A stretch of DNA of 64,000 bases from contig NZ_QOHH01000006.1 in assembly GCF_003319105.1 (NCBI RefSeq), forward strand, positions 186,001 to 250,000. Reading direction: 5' to 3'. Source of the DNA: Blastococcus sp. TF02-09. Its GTDB lineage: Bacteria > Actinomycetota > Actinomycetes > Mycobacteriales > Geodermatophilaceae. How positions within the stretch are numbered: position 1 is the first letter of the stretch; each line of letters begins with the position of its first letter. A program made the position numbers and the translations under genes. The notes beneath the pieces are model-generated. The model was not told the DNA's origin. It did not search any database and saw only the letters and a list, made by a program, of their open reading frames with translations. Of the stretch, positions 6,651-16,333 are shown piece after piece.

Positions 6651-9104
6651 TCAGCCGCCGAGGTCCAGAGCCGTCTCCAGGGGGAGCTCCACCGCGCTGG
6701 TGCCCACGCGCAGCCGGTAGCCGCCCGGCTCGTACACCCAGCCGTCGGCCCAGTGCGCCAGCAGCCGCGTGTGCACCTCGACCGGCACGCGCGCCGTCCC
6801 GCCGGCGGGCACCCGCACCGGCGCCGAGCCGACCAGCCAGCGCACCGGCCGGTCGACGGCCGAGCCGGGCCGCTCCGCGTACACCTGCACGACCTGCTTG
6901 CCGTCGCGGTCGCTGCGGTTGACCACCTCGACGGTCACCGTCACGACCTCGCCGGCCCGCGCCGCCGCCGGCGCCTCGACGCCGGTCAGGTCGATCTGCG
7001 CGTAGCCGCGGCCGCTGCCGAACCAGTACGCGGGCTCGGCGCCCGCCCGCAGCCACGCGCGGTAGCCGATGTGGATGCCCTCCGCGTACTCCAGCGCCCC
7101 GTCCACCGGGGTGCACGAGAGCACCGGGACGTCGGCCTCGGCGGCCGGCCAGGTGGTGGGCAGCCGGCCGCCGGGCTCGGCCACGCCCAGAAGGACGTCG
7201 GCGATGGTGGTGCCGAACTCCTGCCCGCCGAACCAGCCGAGCAGTAGCGCGGCGACGTCGTCCCGCCACGGCAGGAGGACCGGGGCGCCGGCGTTGACCA
7301 GCACCACCGTGCGGGGGTTGGCCGCGACGACGGCGCGCACGAGGTCGTCCTGCCGGCCGGGGAGCGCCAGCGTCGACCGGTCGTAGCCCTCGGACTCCAC
7401 GACCGGGTTGGTGCCGACGACGACCAGCGCGACGTCGGCCGCCGCGGCAGCCCGAGCCGCATCGGCGATGAGCGCGTCGGCGTCGGCGTCGGTCGGCCGG
7501 GTGCCCAGGCGCAGCGACAGGGCGCGGGCCCCGAAGCCCGTGCGGCGGCGCAGGTCGTAGACCAGCCGGAGGTCGACGGGCGTGCCGGCGGTGACCCGCA
7601 CCTCGGCCGACGCGCTCGGCGGGTTGGTGAACGCCGCCCCCAGCGCGCCGTCGGAGGCCCGGAGGCGCTCGTCGACCAGCAGCTCGTCGTCGACGTAGAG
7701 CCGGACCGTGCCCACCAGTCCGACACCCAGCTGCACGACGCCGCTGTCCGACGGGGTCCAGCGGGTGGTCAGCTCGAAGTCCGCCGCCGCCTCGATGGGG
7801 GCGTCGCCGCCGAAGTAGACGAGGGTGCTCGAGCGGCGGTCCTCGACGAACAGCTCCGCGCCGTCCTCGTCCAGGAAGCGGGCCTGCAGGCCGGGCTCGC
7901 CGCTTCCCGGGTGGGTCAGCTCGCGCAGGGGCAGCTCGGCGACGCCCTCCTGCACCACCGCGCCGACGGAGTACGTCACGTCCACGCCGGGCAGGGCCGC
8001 GCGCAGGCCCTCGAGCGGCGAGACGGTGTACGCCGGGATGACGGTGGCGCTGCCGCCGCCCTGCGTGCGGGCCGCCGAGGCGTTGTTGCCGATGACGGCC
8101 ACCGAGCGCAGCGCCCCGGCGTTCCACGGCAGCTCGCCGCGGTTCTCCAGCAGCACGGTGCCCTCCACCGCGGCCTCCCGGGCGAGCGCAACGCCGTCCT
8201 CCACGAGAACCGGCTCGGCCGGCGCCGTGCCGGGCAGCGCCCCGACGCGCTGGGCGAGCAGCAGGATGCGCAGCACCTTGCGGTCGACGACGGACTCGTC
8301 GATCTCCCCCGCGCGGACGGCGGCGACCAGGGCATCGCCCCACGGCCCCTGCGGCCCGGGCATGACCAGGTCCTGCGCGGCGCGGGCGCTCTCCAGGCTG
8401 CGGACGCCGGTCCAGTCGCTGACCACGACGCCGTCGAAGCCCCACTCGCTGTTCAGCGGCGTCTCCAGCAGCGGGTTCTCGCTGGCCGTCGTGCCGTTGA
8501 TCGAGTTGTACGAGCTCATGACCAGCCAGGCGCGGGCATGGACCACGGCCTTCTCGAAGGCCAGCAAGTACAGCTCGCGCAGCGTCCGGTCGTCGGCGCG
8601 GACGTCGACGGTGAAGCGCTCGGTCTCGAAGTCGTTGGCGACGTAGTGCTTCGGCGTCGCCCCGACCCCGTTGGCCTGCACGCCCTCGACGTAGGCGGCC
8701 GCGAGGTCCGCGGTGAGCACCGGGTCCTCGCTGAAGCACTCGAAGTGCCGGCCGCCCAGCGGGGATCGGTGCAGGTTGATGGTCGGGCCGAGGACGACGT
8801 CCACGCCCTTGCGGCGGGCCTCGACCGCCGCGGCGGCGCCGTAGCGCCGGGCGATGCCGGGATCCCAGGAGGAGGCCAGTGCAGTCGCCGAGGGCAGGTT
8901 CAGCGAGGGGTCGCGCTCGTCCCACGTCTCGCCCCGCACGCCGGAGGGGCCGTCGGACACCAGGATGCGGCGCAGCCCGATGCGCTCCAGCGGCCAGGTG
9001 GTCCAGAAGTCGCGCCCGGTGAGCAGTTGGACCTTCTCCTCGAGGGAGAGGGCGGCCAGGGCGTCGCCGAGCCGGGTGTCCGGGGATGCGTCGGTGTGCG
9101 TCAT
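6651..9104 (-). CDS. glycoside hydrolase family 3 beta-glucosidase-type enzyme with PA14 insert
   Basis: Hydrolyses beta-linked glycosides from the non-reducing end. The 817-residue protein has the GH3 N-terminal TIM barrel (VSDGPSGVRGE, GRHFECFSEDP, TPKHYVAND), with the catalytic nucleophile Asp in GVVVSDWTG near residue 229. An alpha/beta sandwich follows, interrupted around residues 400-530 by a PA14-like carbohydrate-binding insert (TLVYFGG, FELTTRWTPSDSG, VRLYVDDELLVD). A fibronectin-type III-like domain ends the protein (EVVNRSDRDGKQVVQVYAE). There is no signal peptide, so it should be cytoplasmic and act on imported oligosaccharides. It is divergent from galT, and the neighbouring galactose genes and symporter suggest released sugars feed that pathway. 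Exact linkage specificity is unknown. Confidence 0.88.
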   Translation of the reverse strand: MTHTDASPDTRLGDALAALSLEEKVQLLTGRDFWTTWPLERIGLRRILVSDGPSGVRGETWDERDPSLNLPSATALASSWDPGIARRYGAAAAVEARRKGVDVVLGPTINLHRSPLGGRHFECFSEDPVLTADLAAAYVEGVQANGVGATPKHYVANDFETERFTVDVRADDRTLRELYLLAFEKAVVHARAWLVMSSYNSINGTTASENPLLETPLNSEWGFDGVVVSDWTGVRSLESARAAQDLVMPGPQGPWGDALVAAVRAGEIDESVVDRKVLRILLLAQRVGALPGTAPAEPVLVEDGVALAREAAVEGTVLLENRGELPWNAGALRSVAVIGNNASAARTQGGGSATVIPAYTVSPLEGLRAALPGVDVTYSVGAVVQEGVAELPLRELTHPGSGEPGLQARFLDEDGAELFVEDRRSSTLVYFGGDAPIEAAADFELTTRWTPSDSGVVQLGVGLVGTVRLYVDDELLVDERLRASDGALGAAFTNPPSASAEVRVTAGTPVDLRLVYDLRRRTGFGARALSLRLGTRPTDADADALIADAARAAAAADVALVVVGTNPVVESEGYDRSTLALPGRQDDLVRAVVAANPRTVVLVNAGAPVLLPWRDDVAALLLGWFGGQEFGTTIADVLLGVAEPGGRLPTTWPAAEADVPVLSCTPVDGALEYAEGIHIGYRAWLRAGAEPAYWFGSGRGYAQIDLTGVEAPAAARAGEVVTVTVEVVNRSDRDGKQVVQVYAERPGSAVDRPVRWLVGSAPVRVPAGGTARVPVEVHTRLLAHWADGWVYEPGGYRLRVGTSAVELPLETALDLGG

Positions 9105-9204
9105 GGGCCCGTCTCGTCAGATGTCGGGGAGGTGTGACGCGGAACCTAGCGCGACCGGGTGAACCGGAGCACCGTCCGACGTGGCCGGGGGCGGCGGGGA
9201 GGTC

Positions 9205-9210
9205 TAGCGT
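9205..9210 (+). promoter_or_regulatory. possible -10 element for galT operon
   Basis: TAGCGT lies 61 bases before the chosen galT start in the divergent intergenic region. On the opposite strand TAGGTT (9148-9143) is the matching candidate for the glycosidase gene. No clear -35 boxes or palindromic operator are seen in this gap. Confidence 0.3.
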
Positions 9211-9271
9211 TCCCGGAGGCCGCTCACGCACAGTGATGGGCGGCCTGACCTGTGCGGGAGGCGCTTCCACG

Positions 9272-10360
9272 GTGATCCGGACGAGTCGTTCCCTCGCGGA
9301 CGGCCGGGAGATCCTGTACTTCGACGACGACTCGTCGCCGTCGGCACACGACGCCGCCGACACCCGCGACCTGCCGCCGGTCTCCACCCGCTCGCAGCTG
9401 CGCTGGGACGCGCTGCTGGGGGAGTGGGTCGTCATCGCCTCCCACCGGCAGAGCCGCACCTTCCTCCCGCCGGCCGACCAGTGCCCGCTGTGCCCGTCGC
9501 GGCCCGGGCGGCCCACGGAGATCCCGGACGCCGACTACCAGGTCGTCGCCTTCGAGAACCGCTTCCCCTCGCTGGCCACCGGCGTCGAGCAGGACGTCCC
9601 GCCGACCGCAGCGGGCGCGCCGCTGACCCGGCTGCGCCCCGGGTTCGGCCGCTGCGAGGTTGTCGTCTTCACCAGCGACCACGACCGCGACTTCGCCGAC
9701 CTGGGGGCCGCTCGCGCCCGCCTCGTCGTCGACGTGTGGGCCGAGCGGACCGCCGAGCTGTCGGCCCTCGAGGGGGTCGGGCAGGTCTTCGTCTTCGAGA
9801 ACCACGGCGAGGAGATCGGGGTGACGCTCACCCACCCGCACGGGCAGATCTACGCCTACCCGTTCGTGACCCCGCGGGTGCAGAAGGTGCTGAGCTCGGT
9901 CCGCCGGCACCGCGAGGCCACCGGTGGCGACCTGTTCGCCGAGGTGGTGGCCGCCGAGCGGTCCGGGCCGCGGGTGGTCGCGCAGAACGAGCACTGGACG
10001 GCGTTCGTCCCGGCCGCGGCGCGCTGGCCCTACGAGGTGCAGCTCTTCCCGACCCGCCGGGTGCCCGACCTGCCGGCCCTCACCGGCGACGAGCGGGACG
10101 CCTTCGTGGCCGTCTACCTCGACGTGCTGGGCCGGTTCGCCCACCGCTTCGACACCCCGATGCCCTACATCGCCTCCTGGAACCAGGCGCCCGTGCGCGC
10201 CCGCGACGAGTGGTGGCTGCACCTGCAGCTGTTCTCCCTGCGCCGGGCGCCCGGCAAGCTCAAGTACCTGGCCGGCTCGGAGTCCGGGATGGGCGCGTTC
10301 ATCACCGACACCAACCCGGAGGACGTCGCCGAGCAGCTGCGGGCGGTGGTGCTCCCGTGA
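9272..10360 (+). CDS. galT: galactose-1-phosphate uridylyltransferase
   Basis: Transfers UMP from UDP-glucose to galactose-1-phosphate in the Leloir pathway. The 362-residue HIT-superfamily protein shows the zinc-binding CPLC near residues 71-74, FVFENHGEEIG, and the active-site THPHGQIYAYP near residue 188, whose second His carries the uridylyl intermediate. The C-terminal half keeps the second HIT-like domain ending DTNPEDVAEQLR. GTG at 9272 was chosen because GGGAG at 9256-9260 precedes it; an in-frame ATG at 9236 would add 12 residues. The stop overlaps the galK start by four bases. galE is not in the window. Confidence 0.9.
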   Translation: MIRTSRSLADGREILYFDDDSSPSAHDAADTRDLPPVSTRSQLRWDALLGEWVVIASHRQSRTFLPPADQCPLCPSRPGRPTEIPDADYQVVAFENRFPSLATGVEQDVPPTAAGAPLTRLRPGFGRCEVVVFTSDHDRDFADLGAARARLVVDVWAERTAELSALEGVGQVFVFENHGEEIGVTLTHPHGQIYAYPFVTPRVQKVLSSVRRHREATGGDLFAEVVAAERSGPRVVAQNEHWTAFVPAAARWPYEVQLFPTRRVPDLPALTGDERDAFVAVYLDVLGRFAHRFDTPMPYIASWNQAPVRARDEWWLHLQLFSLRRAPGKLKYLAGSESGMGAFITDTNPEDVAEQLRAVVLP

Positions 10361-11517
10361 CCGATCCGGCAGCCCGGGCCGCGGAGGCCTTCGAGGAGCG
10401 GTTCGGCCGCGCGCCCGAGGGCGTCTGGGCGGCGCCCGGCCGGCTCAACGTCATCGGCGAGCACACCGACTACAACGGCGGCTTCGTGCTGCCGATCGCG
10501 CTCCCGCACACGACGCGGGCGGCGGTGGCCCGGCGCGACGACGGCCGGCTGGTGCTCCGCTCCCTGCAGCACCCCGACGACGACGCCGACGTGGCGGTGG
10601 CCGAGCTGACGCCCGGGACACCGACGGGCTGGGCCGGCTACGTGGCCGGCGTCGTGCACGAGCTGGCCGGGCACGTGCCGGGCGGCCTGGACGTGCTCGT
10701 CGACGGCGACGTCCCGGCGGGGGCGGGTCTCTCCTCCTCGGCGGCGCTGGAGTGCGCGGTGGCCCTCGCCCTGCGCGACCTGCTCGGCCTGGACCTCGCT
10801 CCCGGCGACCTGGTCGACGTCGCCCGGCGAGCGGAGAACGACTTCGTCGGCGCCCCGACCGGGATCCTCGACCAGTCCGCCTCCGTGCTCTGCGAGGCCG
10901 GGGCGGCGCTGTTCCTGGACACCCGCGACCGCAGCGCCGAGCAGGTGCCCTTCGACCTGGCCGCCGCCGGGCTGGCCCTGCTCGTCGTCGACTCCGGCAC
11001 CGTCCACGACCACGCGGAGAGCGGCTACGGCGACCGGCGCCGGGAGTGCGAGCAGGCGGCCGCGCGGCTGGGCGTAGACCTGCTGCGCGAGGTCGACGAC
11101 GTCGCCGCTCTGGACGTGCTGGCCGACGGGACGCCCGAGGGCGAGCTCCTGCGCCGCCGCGCCCGGCACGTCGTGACCGAGGACGCCCGCGTGCTGCGCG
11201 TCGTCGCCACGCTGCGGTCGGGGGAGGACCCCCGCGCCATCGGCCCCCTGCTGACCGAGGGCCACGCCTCGCTGCGCGACGACTTCGAGGTCTCCGTCCC
11301 GCTGCTGGACGCGTGCGTCGAGGCGGCCCTGGAGGCCGGCGCGCACGGCGCCCGCATGGTCGGCGGCGGGTTCGGCGGCAGCGCGCTGGCCCTCGTCGAC
11401 GCCGACGCGGTCGACGCCGTCACCGCAGCCGTCACCGAGCGCTTCGCCCGCGAGGGCGCCCCCGCACCCCGATCGTTCGTCGCCGTGCCCTCCGCCGGGG
11501 CCCGGCGGCTGGCCTGA
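10357..11517 (+). CDS. galK: galactokinase
   Basis: Phosphorylates galactose at C1 with ATP, feeding GalT. The 386-residue GHMP kinase has the galactokinase signature GRLNVIGEHTDYNGG near residues 28-42, the ATP-binding PAGAGLSSSAALE near 118-130, and the C-terminal GHMP motif GARMVGGGFGGSALAL near 330-345. The GTG start overlaps the galT stop (GTGA), so the two are translationally coupled. The transporter gene starts 23 bases downstream, in the same operon. Confidence 0.93.
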   Translation: MTDPAARAAEAFEERFGRAPEGVWAAPGRLNVIGEHTDYNGGFVLPIALPHTTRAAVARRDDGRLVLRSLQHPDDDADVAVAELTPGTPTGWAGYVAGVVHELAGHVPGGLDVLVDGDVPAGAGLSSSAALECAVALALRDLLGLDLAPGDLVDVARRAENDFVGAPTGILDQSASVLCEAGAALFLDTRDRSAEQVPFDLAAAGLALLVVDSGTVHDHAESGYGDRRRECEQAAARLGVDLLREVDDVAALDVLADGTPEGELLRRRARHVVTEDARVLRVVATLRSGEDPRAIGPLLTEGHASLRDDFEVSVPLLDACVEAALEAGAHGARMVGGGFGGSALALVDADAVDAVTAAVTERFAREGAPAPRSFVAVPSAGARRLA

Positions 11518-11540
11518 CCCGCTCCGAGAAGAGGACACCC

Positions 11541-13226
11541 GTGGACGACGCACTACAACTCGATGCGAACGTCGTGGACTACGCGCTGGTCGCGGCGTAC
11601 TTCGCCGTCGTCCTGGGGATCGGCTTCGCCGCCCGGCGCCGGGTCTCCGACAGCCTCGACTTCTTCCTGTCCGGGCGGTCGCTCCCGGCCTGGGTCACCG
11701 GCCTGGCCTTCGTGTCGGCCAACCTGGGCGCGGTCGAGATCGTCGGCATGTCGGCCAACGGCGCCCAGTTCGGCATGGCGACGATGCACTACTTCTGGAT
11801 CGGCGCCGTCCCGGCGATGCTCTTCCTCGGCGTCGTGATGATGCCCTTCTACTACGGGTCGAAGGTCCGCAGCGTCCCCGAGTACATGCGCCGCCGGTTC
11901 GGGCCCGGCGCGCACCTGGTCAACGCGCTCAGCTTCGCCGTCGCGCAGATCCTGATCGCCGGCATCAACCTCTACCTGCTGGCGCGCATCGTCGAGCTGC
12001 TGCTGGGCTGGCCGCTGTGGGTCTCGCTGATCGTCGCCGCGGTGGTCGTGCTGAGCTACATCACCCTCGGCGGGCTGTCGGCGGCCATCTACAACGAGGT
12101 GCTGCAGTTCTTCGTGATCGTGGCCGCCCTGCTGCCGCTGACGCTCATCGCCCTGAACCGGGTGGGCGGGATCGACGGGCTGATCGACGGCATCCGCGAC
12201 GCCGGCAACGAGGAGATGCTGAGCTCCTGGCCGGCCACCGAGCTGACCGGCTTCGAGAGCCCGTTCTGGTCGGTCGTCGGCATCATCTTCGGCCTGGGCT
12301 TCGTGCTGTCGTTCGGCTACTGGACGACGAACTTCGTCGAGGTGCAGCGGGCGATGGCCACGCACTCGATCTCGGCCGCGCGGGCCACGCCGATCATCGG
12401 CTCGTTCCCGAAGATGTTCGTCCCGTTCATCGTGGTCATCCCCGGCATGATCGCCACGATCCTGATCCCGGAGGTCGCCCAGGCCAGGGCGTCGGGGGAC
12501 GAGGACTTCGACTACAACAACTCGATCCTGTACCTGATCAGCGACGTGCTGCCCAACGGCCTGCTCGGCGTGGCCCTGGCGGGCCTGCTGGCCGCCTTCA
12601 TGGCCGGCATGGCGGCCAACATCTCCGCCTTCAACACCGTCTTCAGCTACGACCTGTGGCAGCAGTACGTGAAGAAGGACCGGCCCGACGAGTACTACCT
12701 CCGGGTCGGCCGGTGGGCGACGGTCGGCGCCACGGTCACCGCCATCGGGACGGCGCTCATCGCGTCGGGCTACACGAACCTGATGGACTACCTGCAGACG
12801 CTGTTCGGCTTCTTCAACGCGCCGCTGTTCGCCACGTTCATCCTCGGCATGTTCTGGCGGCGGATGACGCCGACGGCGGGGTGGACGGGGCTGGTGTCCG
12901 GCACGCTGGCCGCCGTCACCGTCGCGCTGCTGAGCGAGGACGCCTTCGGCGAGCTCTCCCTCGGCGTGCTGCCGCTCGGCGGCCAGGGCGCCAGCTTCGT
13001 GGCCGCCGGGGCGGCGTTCGTCGTCGACGTCGTCGTCAGCGTGGTGGTCACGCAGATGACGCGGCCCAAGCCCGCCGAGCAGCTGGTCGGGCTGGTCTAC
13101 TCCGAGACGCCCAAGGAGCAGCGCACGGACCCGGAGGCGCACCGCCTGCCCTGGTACCGGTCGCCGGTGCCGCTGGCCGGCATCTCGCTGACCATGGTCG
13201 TCATCCTCAACATCATCTTCCGCTGA
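11541..13226 (+). CDS. sodium:solute symporter (SSS/SGLT family), probable sugar transporter
   Basis: A 561-residue polytopic membrane protein with about 14 helices and SSS hallmarks: the SLDFFLSGRSLPAWVTG segment near residues 35-52, SANLGAVEIVGMSANG in the first core helices, and GLLAAFMAGMAANISAFNT near 350. It should import a sugar with Na+. Position straight after galTK, as with Vibrio vSGLT, suggests galactose or a galactoside; that is inference. GTG at 11541 follows GAGAAGAGG at 11526-11534. A 90-residue two-helix protein gene follows after 16 bases. Confidence 0.85.
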   Translation: MDDALQLDANVVDYALVAAYFAVVLGIGFAARRRVSDSLDFFLSGRSLPAWVTGLAFVSANLGAVEIVGMSANGAQFGMATMHYFWIGAVPAMLFLGVVMMPFYYGSKVRSVPEYMRRRFGPGAHLVNALSFAVAQILIAGINLYLLARIVELLLGWPLWVSLIVAAVVVLSYITLGGLSAAIYNEVLQFFVIVAALLPLTLIALNRVGGIDGLIDGIRDAGNEEMLSSWPATELTGFESPFWSVVGIIFGLGFVLSFGYWTTNFVEVQRAMATHSISAARATPIIGSFPKMFVPFIVVIPGMIATILIPEVAQARASGDEDFDYNNSILYLISDVLPNGLLGVALAGLLAAFMAGMAANISAFNTVFSYDLWQQYVKKDRPDEYYLRVGRWATVGATVTAIGTALIASGYTNLMDYLQTLFGFFNAPLFATFILGMFWRRMTPTAGWTGLVSGTLAAVTVALLSEDAFGELSLGVLPLGGQGASFVAAGAAFVVDVVVSVVVTQMTRPKPAEQLVGLVYSETPKEQRTDPEAHRLPWYRSPVPLAGISLTMVVILNIIFR

Positions 13227-13242
13227 GTCAGGGGCGCATCCG

Positions 13243-13515
13243 ATGAGCACAGCAGGAACCACCGGCGACAAGAAGGAAGCCGGGGCGTTCGACGTCCGCA
13301 ACGTCATCGCGACCCTGATCGGCCTCTACGGCGTCGTGCTGGTGGTCGTCGGCCTCGTGGACGACGGCGAGGAGGCGCTGGAGAAGGCCGGCGGGGTCAA
13401 CGCCAACCTCTGGGTGGGCCTGGCGATGGTCGCGTTCGCGCTGGCGTTCGCCCTCTGGGCCCGCCTCCGGCCGATCGTCGTCGCCTCGCCGGAGACCGGG
13501 GACCGCGCGGACTGA
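13243..13515 (+). CDS. small two-helix membrane protein following the symporter
   Basis: A 90-residue protein with a charged N-terminus, two predicted transmembrane helices (about 21-40 and 57-74), a loop DDGEEALEKAGGVNANL between them, and a short hydrophilic tail. I do not recognise a named family. It ends the galT-galK-symporter operon and starts 16 bases after the symporter stop. Some SSS transporters have small two-helix partners (for example DUF485/DUF4212 types with acetate or related transporters), so an accessory subunit is plausible but unproven. Confidence 0.7.
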   Translation: MSTAGTTGDKKEAGAFDVRNVIATLIGLYGVVLVVVGLVDDGEEALEKAGGVNANLWVGLAMVAFALAFALWARLRPIVVASPETGDRAD

Positions 13516-13516
13516 A

Positions 13517-14218
13517 CTAGCGGGCGGCGCGGGCGATGGCGGCCGCGGCGTCGAGCACCGCACCGACCACCTCCGGGCCGGGCCGGCGGCCGAGCCGCTC
13601 GACCGGTCCGGAGATGGAGACCGCGCCCAGGACGGCGCCGGAGCCGTCGCGCACCGGCGCGGACAGCGAGGCGACGCCGGGCTCTCGCTCGGCGATGCTG
13701 TGCGCCCAGCCGCGACGACGGACGTCGAGCAGCGTGCGCGCGGTGAAGCTCGCCGACGGCAGCAGGCGGGTGACCTCGTCGGCCGGGGTGAACGCCAGCA
13801 GCGCGTGCGCCGCGGACCCCGCGGTCATGGGCAGCCGCGCCCCGACGGGGACGGTGTCGCGCAGGCCGCTGGTGCGTTCGGCGGCGGCGACGCAGATCCG
13901 GCTGGCGCCGTCCCGCACGTAGAACTGGGCGCTCTCGCCGGTCGCGTCGCGCAGGGTGACCAGGTGGCGGCCGGCGACGTCCCCCAGGTCGGCGGACCCG
14001 CGGCCGAGCTCGGCGAGCGCGGGACCGGGTGCCCAGGTGCCGGTGTCGGTGCGCCGGACCAGGCGGTGCCCCTCGAGCGCGACCGCCAGCCGGTGGGCCG
14101 TGGCGCGCGGCAGCCCGGTGCGGGCCACGAGCTCGGCGAGGGTCGCCGGCTCCTCGGCGACGGCGCGGAGGATCGCGACCGCTTTGTCCAGAACGGCGAC
14201 GGGGTTAGGCTGTCCCAC
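13517..14218 (-). CDS. ndgR: IclR-family regulator of leucine/amino-acid genes (NdgR/LtbR-like)
   Basis: A 233-residue DNA-binding regulator. An N-terminal winged helix-turn-helix ([23 protein letters not shown], then [16 protein letters not shown] as the recognition region) is followed by the IclR effector domain with [40 protein letters not shown] and [14 protein letters not shown]. It is closely similar in layout to Streptomyces NdgR and Corynebacterium LtbR, which control leuCD and other amino-acid genes. Start GTG at 14218 is chosen ([11 protein letters not shown]); longer starts exist at 14257. It is divergent from leuC and an inverted repeat lies between them. Strong call by family and context; the symbol is by homology. 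Confidence 0.82.
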   Translation of the reverse strand: MGQPNPVAVLDKAVAILRAVAEEPATLAELVARTGLPRATAHRLAVALEGHRLVRRTDTGTWAPGPALAELGRGSADLGDVAGRHLVTLRDATGESAQFYVRDGASRICVAAAERTSGLRDTVPVGARLPMTAGSAAHALLAFTPADEVTRLLPSASFTARTLLDVRRRGWAHSIAEREPGVASLSAPVRDGSGAVLGAVSISGPVERLGRRPGPEVVGAVLDAAAAIARAAR

Positions 14219-14227
14219 ACAGCAATA

Positions 14228-14254
14228 CTTGCATCCCACCCAGTGAGACGCAAG
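14228..14254. promoter_or_regulatory. inverted repeat between ndgR-like gene and leuC (candidate operator)
   Basis: CTTGCATC (14228-14235) and GACGCAAG (14247-14254) are inverted with one mismatch and an 11-base spacer; centre-to-centre spacing is 19 bp. It sits 10 bases from the regulator start and 41 bases from leuC, where it could control both divergent genes. Known NdgR/LtbR regulation of leuCD makes it the best operator candidate here. Confidence 0.45.
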
Positions 14255-14295
14255 CACAGCGAGGTGCCGGGCGATCCCCGGCGAGAGGACGGACC

Positions 14296-15702
14296 GTGCC
14301 CAAGACCCTGGCCGAGAAGGTCTACGACGCCCACGTGGTGCGCAGCACCGAGGGGGAGCCCGACCTCCTCTACATCGACCTGCACCTCGTGCACGAGGTC
14401 ACCAGCCCGCAGGCGTTCGACGGTCTGCGCGCCGCCGGCCGCACCGTGCGCCGCCCCGACCTCACCATGGCCACCGAGGACCACAACGTCCCGACGCTGG
14501 ACATCCTCAAGCCGATCGCCGACCCGGTCAGCCGGGCCCAGGTGGAGGCGCTGCGCCGGAACACCGCCGAGTTCGGCATCCGGCTGGCCCCCATGGGCGA
14601 CCGCGACCAGGGCATCGTGCACGTCATCGGCCCGCAGCTCGGGCTCACCCAGCCGGGCATGACGATCGTCTGCGGCGACAGCCACACCTCCACCCACGGC
14701 GCCTTCGGCGCGCTGGCCTTCGGCATCGGCACCAGCGAGGTCGAGCACGTGCTGGCCACCCAGACGCTGCCGCAGTACAAGCCGAAGCAGATGGCGGTCA
14801 CCGTCGACGGCGAGCTGCCCCCGGGCGTCTCCGCGAAGGACATCATCCTCGCCGTCATCGCCCAGATCGGGACCGGCGGCGGCCAGGGCTACGTCATCGA
14901 GTACCGCGGCAGCGCCATCGAGAAGCTCTCGATGGAGGCCCGCATGACCATCTGCAACATGTCGATCGAGGCCGGGGCCAAGGCGGGCCTCATCGCCCCC
15001 GACCAGACGACCTTCGACTTCCTGAAGGGCCGCCCGCACGCCCCGCAGGGCGCCGACTGGGACGCCGCCGTCGCGTCCTGGTCGACGCTGCGCACCGACG
15101 AGGACGCCGTCTTCGACGCCGAGGTGCACCTCGACGCCAGTGCGCTGACCCCGTTCGTCACCTGGGGGACCAACCCCGGTCAGGGGCTGCCCATCGACGG
15201 CCGCGTCCCCGACCCGGCCGAGTTCACCGACGAGGGCGACCGCCGCGCCGCCGAGCAGGCGTTGGAGTACATGGGCCTCACCCCCGGCACGCCGCTGCGC
15301 GAGATCGAGGTGGACACCGTCTTCCTGGGCTCGTGCACCAACGGCCGGATCGAGGACCTGCGGGTCGCCGCGGAGCTGCTGCGCGGGAAGCGGATCGACG
15401 CCTCCACGCGCATGCTCGTCGTCCCCGGGTCGGTGGCGGTCAAGGCGCAGGCCGAGACCGAGGGCCTGGACCGGGTGTTCACCGAGGCCGGTGCCGAGTG
15501 GCGCGGCGCGGGCTGCTCGATGTGCCTGGGCATGAACCCCGACCAGCTCAAGCCGGGGGAGCGCTCGGCCTCCACCAGCAACCGCAACTTCCAGGGCCGT
15601 CAGGGCAAGGGCGGGCGCACCCACCTGGTGAGCCCCGCCGTGGCCGCGGCGACCGCGCTGACCGGCCGCCTCACCGCCCCTGCCGACCTGATCGGAGCCT
15701 GA
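14296..15702 (+). CDS. leuC: 3-isopropylmalate dehydratase large subunit
   Basis: With LeuD it isomerises 2-isopropylmalate to 3-isopropylmalate in leucine synthesis, and citramalate to 3-methylmalate in the CimA route to isoleucine. The 468-residue aconitase-family protein shows [21 protein letters not shown] and [4Fe-4S] cysteines in LGSCTNGR (about 346) and [11 protein letters not shown] (about 407 and 410), with the C-terminal [22 protein letters not shown] at 14296 follows GAGAGGA. leuD starts three bases after its stop. Confidence 0.96.
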   Translation: MPKTLAEKVYDAHVVRSTEGEPDLLYIDLHLVHEVTSPQAFDGLRAAGRTVRRPDLTMATEDHNVPTLDILKPIADPVSRAQVEALRRNTAEFGIRLAPMGDRDQGIVHVIGPQLGLTQPGMTIVCGDSHTSTHGAFGALAFGIGTSEVEHVLATQTLPQYKPKQMAVTVDGELPPGVSAKDIILAVIAQIGTGGGQGYVIEYRGSAIEKLSMEARMTICNMSIEAGAKAGLIAPDQTTFDFLKGRPHAPQGADWDAAVASWSTLRTDEDAVFDAEVHLDASALTPFVTWGTNPGQGLPIDGRVPDPAEFTDEGDRRAAEQALEYMGLTPGTPLREIEVDTVFLGSCTNGRIEDLRVAAELLRGKRIDASTRMLVVPGSVAVKAQAETEGLDRVFTEAGAEWRGAGCSMCLGMNPDQLKPGERSASTSNRNFQGRQGKGGRTHLVSPAVAAATALTGRLTAPADLIGA

Positions 15703-15705
15703 GAC

Positions 15706-16305
15706 ATGGACGCCTTCACCACCCACACCGGCACCGCCGCCCCGCTGCGCCGCACGAACGTCGACACCGACCAGATCATCCCGGCCGAGTACCTCAAGCG
15801 GATCACCCGCACCGGCTTCGAGGACGGCCTGTTCGTGGCCTGGCGCACCAACGAGCCCGACTTCGTGCTCAACCGCCCCGAGTACGCGAACGCCTCGATC
15901 CTCGTGGCCGGCCCGGACTTCGGCACCGGGTCCTCGCGCGAGCACGCCAACTGGGCGCTGCTCGACGGCGGGTTCCGGGTGGTCATCAGCCCGCGGTTCG
16001 CCGACATCTTCCGCAACAACTCGACCAAGGCCGGGCTGCTGACCGTCGTCCTGCCCGAGGCCGAGGTCGAGGCGCTGTGGGCGGCGATCGAGGCCGACCC
16101 CGCGCTGCCGGTGACGGTCGACCTGCAGGCCGAGCAGGTGACCTACGGCGACACGACCGTGCCGTTCCAGATCGACCCGTACACCCGCTGGCGGCTGCTC
16201 GAGGGGCTCGACGACGTCGGCCTCACCGAGCGGCACCTGGACGACATCGAGGCGTTCGAGGCCACCCGGCCCTCCTGGAAGCCGACGGCGCTGCCCGCCC
16301 GGTGA
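15706..16305 (+). CDS. leuD: 3-isopropylmalate dehydratase small subunit
   Basis: The swivel domain partner of LeuC, 199 residues. [20 protein letters not shown] near the start and [20 protein letters not shown] in the middle are the family's substrate-binding and structural motifs; [19 protein letters not shown] follows. Start ATG at 15706, three bases after leuC, marks a leuCD operon. Unlike M. tuberculosis, no hupB gene follows; the next gene is convergent mutT1. Confidence 0.96.
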   Translation: MDAFTTHTGTAAPLRRTNVDTDQIIPAEYLKRITRTGFEDGLFVAWRTNEPDFVLNRPEYANASILVAGPDFGTGSSREHANWALLDGGFRVVISPRFADIFRNNSTKAGLLTVVLPEAEVEALWAAIEADPALPVTVDLQAEQVTYGDTTVPFQIDPYTRWRLLEGLDDVGLTERHLDDIEAFEATRPSWKPTALPAR

Positions 16306-16311
16306 CGTGAT

Positions 16312-16333
16312 GGAACGGCGGTCCTTCCGCTAG
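16312..16333. repeat. partial copy of a 3'-end repeat (GGTCCTTC tail)
   Basis: GGAACGGCGGTCCTTCCGC sits between the convergent ends of leuD and mutT1 and abuts the mutT1 stop codon. It resembles the tails of longer hairpin elements at 28891-28948 and 42442-42497, which also end in GGTCCTTC or GGGTCCTTC right before the stop codon of the minus-strand gene. Confidence 0.4.
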
